DNA of 64,000 bases. Origin: Streptomyces sp. NBC_01235. Lineage in GTDB: Bacteria; Actinomycetota; Actinomycetes; Streptomycetales; Streptomycetaceae. Position 1 is the first letter of the stretch. Every line of letters starts with the position of its first letter. Positions 55,592 through 63,058 of this stretch are shown piece by piece. The notes below the pieces were generated by a model. It saw nothing but the letters and a program-made list of their open reading frames with translations, was not told where the DNA came from and did not search any database. The stretch lies in contig NZ_CP108513.1 of NCBI RefSeq assembly GCF_035989285.1, positions 7,440,001 through 7,504,000 on the forward strand. Reading direction: 5' to 3'. Both the position numbers and the translations under genes were made by a program.

Positions 55592-55903
55592 CGTCACTCC
55601 TCAAGGTGCGGCAGTGCCGTCATTCGTGTGAGGCGACGCAAGTTAGCGGATGAAGGTAGGGCGCATCAGGAGCGCACACGTGCACATCGCGGGAATGTTT
55701 CCCACCTGCCTCAAAACCTCCAACCAGTCAGCCGAGCGGTGCACGCTTTCCAACTGTGGTGGTGGGGTGATGGGCGGCGTGCGAGGTCGTTCACCTGCGT
55801 TCATGGGCGGCTGGCCTGTGGGGCGAGCCTGACGCGTGGCCTCCTTTGAACGCCCGTGAACGGGGCTGAACGAGAAGGAAACTGAGACGGCGGCGCGTGC
55901 CGC
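55592..55903. other. 312-bp region with repeat B
   Basis: Holds repeat copy B. No gene-like frame. The region upstream of the membrane-protein gene is A/T-richer than average and may hold its promoter. Confidence 0.5.
55742..55890. repeat. Direct repeat copy B
   Basis: Second copy of the repeat at 51736-51887, sharing the blocks CACGCTTTCCAA (55742), CGTTCACCTGCGTTCATGG (55788) and the GAACG...CTGAGACGG block (55848-55890). The tRNA-like part is reduced to the anticodon-loop block. Confidence 0.75.
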
Positions 55904-56428
55904 CTATGGGCACGGCAGGTCGTGGGGCAGGTCACAGACGTCGTCCCGCATGTGCAGCCTGCGGAGGTCCTGGACCAGTCCGGAGGGGTAGGGATGCATC
56001 ACCCACTTGGCGCGATAGCCGGCCTCGCCATGCTCCGTTAGCACAGTGTGGGCCGCTTTCAAAACAGCGTGAGCGAACGCCGGACGCGGATAGGTCGACT
56101 GCCAAATCACCGTGCCGTGGGAGTCCGGAAGGTCGGGGCTGACGGCGACGTCGGGGAACTTGTAGACAGTCACGTTGATCGCGTCATCCGTTGTGCGGAG
56201 CACCCAGCGAAGCTCCTGCGGCTCGGCGTCGAAGAAGAACCGGGCTGAGGGCTGCTGCCCGTACAGCTCGCCCGTTCCCGCTACGAGGTCCGCCAACGCG
56301 TCAGTGCAGTAACTGGCCATCACCGAAGCCGTCTGAGAGCCATCGGCCAGGTGGCATCGTGCCCAACCATGACCCACGAGTTCCCACTTCAACTGAAGGG
56401 CACCGGCTGACCCTTGATCCATCGACAC
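55904..56428 (-). CDS. Conserved hypothetical protein
   Basis: 174 residues from GTG 56428 (or ATG 56422). KWELVGHGWARCHLADGSQTASVMASYCTDALADLVAGTGELY and the stretch RFFFDAEPQELRWVLR are typical of a Streptomyces orphan family whose members often stand near polymorphic toxins or mobile elements. The function is unknown. The ribosome binding site is poor. Confidence 0.6.
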   Translation of the reverse strand: MSMDQGSAGALQLKWELVGHGWARCHLADGSQTASVMASYCTDALADLVAGTGELYGQQPSARFFFDAEPQELRWVLRTTDDAINVTVYKFPDVAVSPDLPDSHGTVIWQSTYPRPAFAHAVLKAAHTVLTEHGEAGYRAKWVMHPYPSGLVQDLRRLHMRDDVCDLPHDLPCP

Positions 56429-56558
56429 AGGCCCAGGCTAATGGCATCGATTGGCCAGGTTCGCGCCCGCCCCCCCGGGCCTGAGCTTGGGAAGCTTGGG
56501 TTCTCTGGCATGGGTCGCCGCGCTGACCTTGCACGCTGGGAACAGAACCGTCCAGGCT

Positions 56559-57227
56559 TTACCACCAGCGCAAAAGATGACCGAGAAGCCAGACCATACC
56601 ACCCACGACTACGGCGGGGAGAGTGGTGAGCATTTCCCAACTATTGATTCGGATTTCGATGAGCTGGGTTAGTCGGGCGCGCTGACCATGAGTTGCTGGT
56701 GCGCGTTCTTCGAAAGATGTGTTGCTTACTGAGGCTCGTAGCCAGACCGTCGGGTCTGAGCCATCTACAAGGAAGATATACGTCATTGTCTGACGTCGGT
56801 GCAGCGGAGTCGCCGTTGACAGGTAGAGGCTCTGATGTGCCAGCGTGGCTCGGAGCACACGCTGAGCAGAAGGCTGGGAAGCCTCGTTGAGGAGCGCGAC
56901 TACATCGGCTGTCGTTGTGACCTCTACCGGCTGTCCGTTGAAGTGAGCCGGTTCCACGTCCTTGTTGCCAACGTTGCTGATCTCCAGCTCAACCACGTGG
57001 GGCGCGGCGAGGGGCATGCCCCCGTGGCTGATAGTCAGTGCACCGTGTGCAGCCTCATGCGTTAGCGTGCTGACTCGGGCAGACCAGTGCACTTTGCGTC
57101 GTGGCCACACAGCCCGGTAGCCAAGCCAGCCAATGAAAAGCGCTGTTGGGATCGCGAGTACTGTGGCGACGGCCCCTAGCCCGGTCCAGAAGCTGTCGCT
57201 GGGAGCGTCGAATGCAAGCGGCAACAT
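56559..57227 (-). CDS. Membrane-anchored protein of unknown function
   Basis: 222 residues. An N-terminal hydrophobic helix (about 13-38), a beta-rich middle (ISHGGMPLAAPHVVELEISNVGNKDVEPAHFNGQPVEV) and a C-terminal hydrophobic helix (about 205-220). No family recognised. ATG 57227 has no ribosome binding site, and a TATAAG -10-like hexamer stands seven bases upstream, so the mRNA is probably leaderless. Codon use is less biased than core genes. Confidence 0.65.
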   Translation of the reverse strand: MLPLAFDAPSDSFWTGLGAVATVLAIPTALFIGWLGYRAVWPRRKVHWSARVSTLTHEAAHGALTISHGGMPLAAPHVVELEISNVGNKDVEPAHFNGQPVEVTTTADVVALLNEASQPSAQRVLRATLAHQSLYLSTATPLHRRQTMTYIFLVDGSDPTVWLRASVSNTSFEERAPATHGQRARLTQLIEIRINSWEMLTTLPAVVVGGMVWLLGHLLRWW

Positions 57228-57234
57228 AGTCGTT

Positions 57235-57240
57235 CTTATA
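57235..57240 (-). promoter_or_regulatory. -10-like hexamer for a leaderless transcript
   Basis: TATAAG on the minus strand, seven bases before the ATG at 57227. This spacing puts the transcription start at or next to the A of the start codon. Confidence 0.45.
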
Positions 57241-57552
57241 CAGTCAAGAGTGTGCCTTCTGGCGCAATTTTGCGGAATTAGAACGAGGCGACGAGGCTGG
57301 CGGCGCGTCGGCCGCCGCACCGCCGCGGGGTGATGGTCGGTGGTGCATGCGGCGGAGTATCGACTCGGGAAGCTGCGGCACTCTGAGGCTTGCTGGCGCA
57401 CTGACCTGGGCGAACGGCTGGTTTAGGGCCTCTGCGGACTCGTCTGCTTCACAGTGATTCCCCGCTGCTCCCCGCTGGATCTGGTGCCCTTGTGGTGCAG
57501 TAGTGGTGCGCTCGGACGGAGACTGACCAGCGGGCCACGGTCATGTAGTGCC
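57241..57552. other. Intergenic region, nothing recognised
   Basis: About 310 bases upstream of the membrane-anchored protein gene and after the truncated gene on the same strand. No coding character, no clear palindrome. Confidence 0.4.
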
Positions 57553-57832
57553 TCACCACTTCCGCCACTTGTCCGTGAGCTGATAGCGGCGGAGGCAGTG
57601 CCGAGCGGTCACCGCAGCGACATCGACACCGCACTCGGTAAGGGCCTGGTCCACGTACAGGCACAGTGCCTCTCGCTCGTCGGTGTCGAGGGCGCCGCCG
57701 TGATCCGCTTCGTTCACGGCATTCAGGTAGAGAACGGCGCGCTCCAACGCGGCGAAGACCCGTGCATCATCTGCGTTCAGCCGGGCCGACTCCGCTTCGA
57801 ACGTGTCGAGGACGGCGTCGATCGCCCAAAGC
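57553..57832 (-). pseudogene. Hypothetical gene lacking its 5' end
   Basis: The coherent protein stretch LWAIDAVLDTFEAESARLNADDARVFAALERAV, then LCLYVDQALTECGVDVAAVTARHCLRRY, begins directly after an in-frame TAG with no start codon before it. The only in-frame initiator is a TTG at 57747. It looks like an actinobacterial gene that has lost its start. Function unknown. Confidence 0.5.
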
Positions 57833-57856
57833 TAGATTTCGGGGTAGAGCCCGATC

Positions 57857-57991
57857 ATGTCCGTACAGTCGGGTTCAAGCCTGCCGGCGGCAAGCTCTTG
57901 GGCCTCCTCGGCCATACCGGCGTGGGCCTTCGTGGGAGCCATTCTCATCGTGCTGGCGGTGGGTTGGTACATCCGGATGAATCTCACCTGA
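57857..57991 (+). CDS. Possible 44-residue single-span membrane protein
   Basis: ATG 57857 to TGA 57991. The first 22 residues are polar (Ser/Ala-rich) and then FVGAILIVLAVGWYI forms one hydrophobic helix with a short tail RMNLT. The ribosome binding site is weak (GGGG 12 bases upstream). It may also be the tail of a decayed larger gene. Confidence 0.4.
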   Translation: MSVQSGSSLPAASSWASSAIPAWAFVGAILIVLAVGWYIRMNLT

Positions 57992-58110
57992 GGCGCGATC
58001 CAGATTTTTCGACGTTCGGCGGGCTGCGGATGTCGAGAACGTGCCACCGGCTCCGTCCCAGGGACATCAGCGGCCACCACCGGCCGCACGACGAAGAAGG
58101 AGAAACCAGC

Positions 58111-58551
58111 ATGGCGATTCAGCGGATGGACAACGTCGGCATCGTCGTCGAGGACATGGATGCCGCTATCGCGTTCTTCGTGGAACTCGGTATGGAGCTG
58201 GAGGGCAGGGCGGAGGTCGAGGGCCTCTTCGCCGACCAGTGCACCGGACTCGACGGCGTCCGCTGTGACATCGCGATGGTCCGGACCCCAGACGGTCACA
58301 GCCGGCTCGAGCTGGCGAAGTACCGCAGCCCCGCGGTGATCAGCGCCGGGCCGCGCAACCGGCCGCACAACATTCTGGGCACGCACCGCGTCATGTTCGC
58401 CGTCGACGACATCGAGGACACCGTTGCCCGCCTGCGCCCTCATGGCGCCGAACTCGTCGGCGAGATCGCCCGGTTCGAGGACAGCTATCTGCTCTGCTAC
58501 CTCCGCGGCCCGGAGGGCATCATCGTCGGACTGGCCGAGCAACTGCGCTGA
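58111..58551 (+). CDS. VOC-superfamily (glyoxalase/dioxygenase-like) protein
   Basis: 146 residues, two beta-alpha-beta-beta-beta modules. RMDNVGIVVEDMDAAIAFFVELGMELEG starts the first and HRVMFAVDDIEDTVARLRPHGAELVG the second; the end is GPEGIIVGLAEQL. Metal ligands are probably among His119, Glu at GPEG and others but cannot be fixed here. AAGGAG precedes the ATG. A very short frame with a strong ribosome binding site follows directly. Confidence 0.88.
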   Translation: MAIQRMDNVGIVVEDMDAAIAFFVELGMELEGRAEVEGLFADQCTGLDGVRCDIAMVRTPDGHSRLELAKYRSPAVISAGPRNRPHNILGTHRVMFAVDDIEDTVARLRPHGAELVGEIARFEDSYLLCYLRGPEGIIVGLAEQLR

Positions 58552-58568
58552 GAAGGAGGAACCGAACC

Positions 58569-58640
58569 ATGCAGCCGAACGGAAGCCATGAGATGGACCT
58601 CGCAGAGAGGTGGCTCGCCACCTCTGAAGTCGTTCCTTAG
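58569..58640 (+). pseudogene. Truncated start of a cotranscribed gene, or 23-residue peptide
   Basis: AAGGAGG lies before ATG 58569. The frame encodes MQPNGSHEMDLAERWLATSEVVP and stops. The good ribosome binding site 18 bases after the VOC gene suggests the second gene of an operon, cut off by a later rearrangement. Confidence 0.45.
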
Positions 58641-59065
58641 CGTGGGCGGGAGCTGCCATGGGGCGAGTGATCACGGCCGATTGAGCTGATGGCGAGTCGG
58701 GCAGTCTGTGGACCTGCCCGTCTTGTGTGCGTGCGCCTCGTGGTCCTACGGGTGCTAACGGTTCTCCTCTTCCAAGCCGGATCACGGTGGCACGCTCGGC
58801 GTGAGCTTGCCCGCGGTGGTGGGCCATGGCCCAAGGGGCAGAAGGGCGGCCGGCATCCCGCGGCGATCGGGCAGGCGCGAGCGGAGCGAGCCCTTGAACC
58901 AGTGGAGAAAGCTTGAATCATGGTCTGGCTGCTGGCGCTCTCACTGGGTGATCGAGACGAGCATCGTTGCAGCGCGGGACCTGGAGGGAGGATGGTCGCG
59001 TGCTTCCATCTCGACTGCTGTGGTGTGACCCCAGGCCCATCCCCAGGTTCAACCGACAGGACCCG
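58641..59065. other. 425-bp region, nothing recognised
   Basis: Short frames occur on both strands but none has a ribosome binding site with protein-like content. It may hold debris from the gene truncated at 58640. Confidence 0.4.
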
Positions 59066-59335
59066 GTGACGCAGATTGTGTGTGATCCCGACTTCTACGA
59101 GCCGGTGGACGAGGACGACTGCTCAGCGTTTTCGTACTTCTGTCAGACCCATGACCGCTTCTACTGGCACGACGACTGTGGGGAAGGGGCGCATCTCATC
59201 GCCCTTCATTGCGAACGGCACGGGCCCGAGAACATGTGGCCTCAGCCCCTCATGATGGCGTTCCCGGAAGGGTTCTCCCCTCCGCTCAGTGACGTGCAAC
59301 TGGCCTGGGTGCGATCGGAGCAGGACGCTTCCTGA
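59066..59335 (+). CDS. Small Cys/His-rich protein
   Basis: 89 residues from GTG 59066 with CAGGA five bases upstream. Cysteines and histidines alternate (CDPDF, DDCSAFSYFCQTH, WHDDCGEGAHLIALHCERHG), which suggests zinc binding. No family assigned. An ATG at 58967 in frame gives a longer, less protein-like N terminus. Confidence 0.5.
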   Translation: MTQIVCDPDFYEPVDEDDCSAFSYFCQTHDRFYWHDDCGEGAHLIALHCERHGPENMWPQPLMMAFPEGFSPPLSDVQLAWVRSEQDAS

Positions 59336-59487
59336 GATCTGCGGGACAGACAGACCTTGGGGCATCGGGAGATCGCTGCTCCCTGGTGTAAGACCCTGGG
59401 TATGGGGAGTGAACGGCTGTCAGCGACGCGTGAATCGTGACCCAGTTCCGACGCTTGGGTTCTAACGCTTGTCGCAACATTCCTTGA

Positions 59488-59980
59488 TCATTGTGGAGTG
59501 TTGATGGCGAGGCGGGTGACCCACTGGGCGGCGGTGGCGAAGGCGACCCGGTGGCCGGCCTGACAAGCCCGGATGCCGAGCCCGGTGGCGAGATGGGTCT
59601 TGCCGGTGCCGGGCGGCCCAAGGAAGATCACGTTCTCCTTCCCGACGACGAAGTCCAGCGTCCCCAGATGCGCGATGACCTCGCGTTTCACGGACCGCTG
59701 GTGGTCGAAGTCGAAGTCCTCCAGCGGGCTTGCGGGAGGGGAATCGAGCCGCCCGGATGCGGCCCTCGGCGCCGTGGGAGTCGCGGGCGGCGACCTCCCG
59801 CTGCAGGCAGGCGGCCAGATACTCCTCGTGGCTCCAGCCTTCATCGCGAGCCCGCTCGGCGAGCCGGGCCGCCGCATCCCGCAGGGCCGGGGCCTTCAAC
59901 GCCTTGGTCAGATAGATCAGTTCGGAGCCGACGTCGCGGCTGGTCCTGGCCTGGTTCGTGCCGTTCTTCGTGCTCATCAC
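59488..59980 (-). pseudogene. istB: istB (AAA+ transposition helper), frameshifted and truncated
   Basis: The N-terminal part (LIYLTKALKAPALRDAAARLAERARDEGWSHEEYLAACLQREV) is in one frame. From about 59740 the rest is in another (LEDFDFDHQRSVKREVIAHLGTLDFV and Walker A FLGPPGTGKTHLA). An extra C in the run CCCGCTGG explains the shift. The protein ends after QWVTRLA, losing the Walker B half. Confidence 0.85.
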
Positions 59981-61241
59981 GCTGCCCCTTCACCCGTGCT
60001 CAGCCCGCCGTCGATGACACCGAAGATCCGGTCGTAGGTGTCCAGCGACCGCTCCTCGACCTCCGTCACGTCCACCGGCGCCTGCTTCGTGCCGGCGGCC
60101 TTCTTGCGGGCGGCCGCTGCAGCGGCCGCGTGGTCCGGGTCCGTGATGGTCTGGTGATGGTCTGGTGGCGGGCCCAGCTGCGGGCATGGCGGGCGACCTC
60201 GACGCCGTCGCAGGTCACCAGGACCTGGTCCAGGTCGGCGGCGACTTCGATGCGGCGGCCGACGGCCAGCGGATGCACCGAGTAGTCGCAGGTGTCCAGG
60301 CGGACGTAGTGGTCCCGGGGCAGCCGCAGTGATGCCTTCCACCAGCCCGGCGGGGCGATCGGCGGCAGGCTCAGCATCCGGGAGCGGTCCGCTTCCAGCC
60401 GGTCCGCCGGGCGGGCCTGCAAGGTGCGGTGGATGCGCCGGTTCGCCCTGGTCAGCCAGTCGGCGAGCTGGATGTTGAAGTCGGCCGGCGAGGTGAACAC
60501 CCGCCCGGGCAAAAACGACGTCTCGAGGTATCCGGTGGCCCGTTCGACCAGGCCCTTGGCCTCTGGATCCCGGGGCTTGCAGAGCAGGAACTTGATGCCC
60601 ATCAGTCCGGCGAACGCGGCGAAGTCATCGGTGAGTTGGGGGCCACCGGACCGCCAGGAGCCGACGGCTCCCTCGTTGTCCCAGACCAGCACCCGTGGGA
60701 CGGCGCCCAGCTCGGTCAGCAGTCGCCAGTGCCCGGCGATCAGGTCGGCCGCCGACCTGGAGGGCAGCATCCGTGCGGTGATCCACCGCGAGTAGCCCGC
60801 GACCATGACCAGCACGGGCGGCCGCCCGACCTGGCCAAAGCCGAGCGGGATGTCGGCGGGCGGGAACCACAGGTCGCACTGGCTGATCTCGCCCGGCTCA
60901 TAGACCGTCCGCGAAGCCGGATCCGCGGGCCGATAGGCCGGCCGCAAATCCCGGACGCGGTCCTTGAGCACGGTCAGGCCCCGGTCCCAGCCGATCCGCT
61001 CGGCGATCACCGTCGCCGGCATCTCCGGCCATTGCTCAAGCAGTTCGCGGATCTGCGGCTCGACCGCGTCCACGATCGAGCCCTTCGGCGCCCGCTGGTA
61101 CTTCCGCGGCGCGTCGTCCGCGATCGCCCTGCGGACGGTATTCCTCGAGATCCCCAGCTTCCTCGCGATCGCCCGCACCGGCATCTGCTCGGCCCGGTGA
61201 AGCCGGCGGATCTCCGCCCAGTCCTCCACGCTGATCACCAC
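59977..61241 (-). pseudogene. istA: istA (DDE transposase) with an 11-bp tandem duplication
   Basis: GTG 61241 follows GGAGGA. The N-terminal HTH VRAIARKLGISRNTVRRAI and the DDE integrase core (ISQCDLWFPP, VLVWDNEGAVG, KGLVERATGYLE) are present. At HARSWARHQTIT the frame breaks: an exact duplication of GTGATGGTCTG (60143-60164, plus strand) shifts it. The proper C terminus (TDPDHAAAAAAARKK to STGEGAA) continues in the next frame to 59977, where it would overlap istB by four bases. Confidence 0.88.
60143..60164. repeat. 11-bp tandem duplication within istA
   Basis: GTGATGGTCTG occurs twice in succession (60143-60153, 60154-60164). Eleven is not a multiple of three, and deleting one copy restores the istA frame. 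Confidence 0.9.
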
Positions 61242-61340
61242 TCCTCCCGGCCTGACTCAACGAGCCAGACCCCTGGAAGGGGTCAACTTTCAAGCGTCGC
61301 TACTGGTCCAGTTTTCAGCCGTCGCCGACAAACGGCATGA

Positions 61341-61574
61341 GTTGATGAAGGCGCTTGGGGCCCGTACGACCTGCGGCACGCGGCGCTGTCGTCCTGGCTC
61401 AACGCCGGCGTGGACCCCACCGAGGTTGCGGAGCGCGCGGGCAACAGTGTTGAAGTCCTCCTGAGCCGGTACGCCAAGTGACTCGATGGCCGACAGGACG
61501 TCGCCAATCGCCGGATCGCCGAACTCCTCGGCGAGGACGGCGACCAGGAGCACGAGCCCGGCCACGGGACCTGA
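61341..61574 (+). pseudogene. C-terminal fragment of a tyrosine integrase
   Basis: WGPYDLRHAALSSWLNAGVDPTEVAERAG carries the conserved HxxR-type box and NSVEVLLSRYAK the catalytic Tyr of phage-type integrases of Streptomyces elements. An in-frame TGA at 61479 replaces the usual Cys before LDGRQDVANRRIAELLGED, which continues to 61574. The N-terminal part is gone at the IS21 junction. The fragment points at the tRNA-Arg fragment 220 bp away, as integrase genes of such elements usually do. Confidence 0.85.
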
Positions 61575-61796
61575 TCCGACACACGCACCTGCGGCATGAT
61601 GGCCCCTGGACTTCGGTCCGGGAGCCTCGTCGTTTCCCGGGGTCCACCTGCGGTTTTCTGTCCTGCGGTCTGGCCGCGAATAGGCCGCGGGCTCCGACAT
61701 ACGGCCGCTCCGAGTGGCACCTGCCTGCACATACGCGAAGACCCCGGCCTCAGCGTTTCCGCTGGTGACGGGGTCTTTGGGCACCTGATAAGGGGT

Positions 61797-61836
61797 GCCC
61801 CCGGCAGGATTCGAACCTGCGCACACGGCTCCGGAG
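61797..61836 (-). other. 3' half of tRNA-Arg (CCG), att-site remnant
   Basis: On the minus strand: CTCCGGAGCC (anticodon loop), TGTGCGCAGGTTCGAATCC (T-arm) and TGCCGGGGGCA (acceptor end). The 5' half is absent. A broken integrase lies beside it. This is the expected product of site-specific integration into a tRNA-Arg gene. Confidence 0.85.
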
Positions 61837-62218
61837 TGAGTGCGCTGATCGCGTCTCACGAACGCGTTGACCTGCAGAGGAGCCCGCTCGGGGGTGCGGT
61901 AGGTCGCTCAGTGTGTCGGAGGTGTGTCGCGCTCTTGATCAGCTTGTGCCAGTAGGAGCGGGCATCCGAGGTTCACTCTGGTCGTTGCCGACGGAGTGCG
62001 TCTGGCGTGCGGGGGCGCATCAGGGTTGTGCGCCAGCCCTTCCCACCCCGTGCCGCGCAGTCCATTCAGGCGTCCTCGAGCCGTTGCTGTCCAGCGCTGT
62101 TGCCCAAGCGAGGGATACCCGTGGCGTCCATCTGCCGCCCACGCAGTGGCCGAAGTAGCATCTGCGACTACGGCGCGAGAGCGTTGAGGGTGATGGGGTT
62201 GACTCTAGGGGGGACTCA
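61837..62218. other. 382-bp region upstream of the PNP/NTPase genes
   Basis: No gene-like frame. Base composition falls toward the right. The end carries AGGGGGG, the ribosome binding site of the next gene, and must hold its promoter. Confidence 0.5.
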
Positions 62219-63058
62219 ATGCCGCTTACCGGTGGACGACTTGGCCACGCCCGAGTGGCCGTTCTGACAGCCGTGCAGGAGGAGAGCGAAGCCTTCAGAG
62301 CGGTTGGGGGCCTAACCCAGCGCCTTCGGGGGAAGCCCTATTACGTCCCTGAGGGGAGCGACCCCAAGTACCCGGACGTCGTTCACCGAGAGATCGATCG
62401 GAATAATATCCAGTCAGGTGAAAAGGTTAGAGATGTAATCGAGCACTGGCAGCCAGAACTTCTAGTACTGTGTGGGATCGCTGGGGGCATTAATGGGCGT
62501 GCAGATGTTTCAGTCGGCGACGTAATCATTCCCCCGTATATCCACTACTGCTCTTTTGCTAAGTTGAGCAGCCAAGGATCGCGTCGACGATATATCCCGT
62601 TTGACTATCCATCCATTAACCTCCATCAGGACTACGTGGCCCCCCTGAGGGATGACCACTCGTGGCTCACGGATTCACTAAGGGATGAACTCCCTGAAGG
62701 TTGTCACCCCAAGGTTCACATCGAAAGCCTTGTAGCTGGAGACAAAATCTATGGCGATCCCGATTCGGAGGAACAGCGGCGAATTGTGCAGGAATATGAT
62801 GAAGCTGTAGCTATTGACATGGAGTCAGTGGGGCTCTGTCGTGGGGTAGCTGCCTCCAGAAATAACCCCCAATATAATCCACGCCTACTCATCGTCCGAA
62901 GCGTGTCAGATATAATTGATGACCCGCAAAACGATGAGAGTCGCAAACTCTGGCGACCTTACGCTTGTTCCATCGCGAGTACTTTCACGTGGCGAGTCGT
63001 AACAGATATCGTGGAAATGGAGCCAGACCCACGGCGTACTCCGGAGGTTGCGGCATGA
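62219..63058 (+). CDS. Nucleoside phosphorylase/nucleosidase-superfamily protein (putative immune effector)
   Basis: 279 residues. PNP/MTA-nucleosidase fold: AVLTAVQEESEAF at the start, the phosphate/ribose loop LVLCGIAGGINGRADVSVGDVIIP (about 82-105), AIDMESVGL with Glu202, and RSVSDIIDD with the catalytic Asp231. It would split a nucleoside or nucleotide N-glycosidic bond. Known relatives in Detocs and NLR-type systems destroy ATP on infection. AGGGGGG lies five bases before the ATG. It overlaps the NTPase gene by ATGA. Codon use is A/T-richer than the rest of the window. Confidence 0.85.
   Translation: MPLTGGRLGHARVAVLTAVQEESEAFRAVGGLTQRLRGKPYYVPEGSDPKYPDVVHREIDRNNIQSGEKVRDVIEHWQPELLVLCGIAGGINGRADVSVGDVIIPPYIHYCSFAKLSSQGSRRRYIPFDYPSINLHQDYVAPLRDDHSWLTDSLRDELPEGCHPKVHIESLVAGDKIYGDPDSEEQRRIVQEYDEAVAIDMESVGLCRGVAASRNNPQYNPRLLIVRSVSDIIDDPQNDESRKLWRPYACSIASTFTWRVVTDIVEMEPDPRRTPEVAA

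Larger units (their letters stand above)
59488..61330 (-). mobile_element. Decayed IS21-family element
   Basis: Contains istA and istB in the usual overlapping order on the minus strand. The right end (61270-61330) reads inward from TGTCGGCGACGG and holds repeated GCTGAAAACTGG / TTGAAAGTTGA blocks typical of IS21 multiple terminal repeats. The left end is missing: istB is cut off near 59505 by unrelated sequence. Both genes are frameshifted. It inserted into or next to the integrase remnant at 61341. Confidence 0.8.

Noticed and set aside
61797..61836. Functional tRNA-Arg gene
   Set aside because: Only anticodon loop to 3' end is present; the sequence beyond does not pair as a tRNA.
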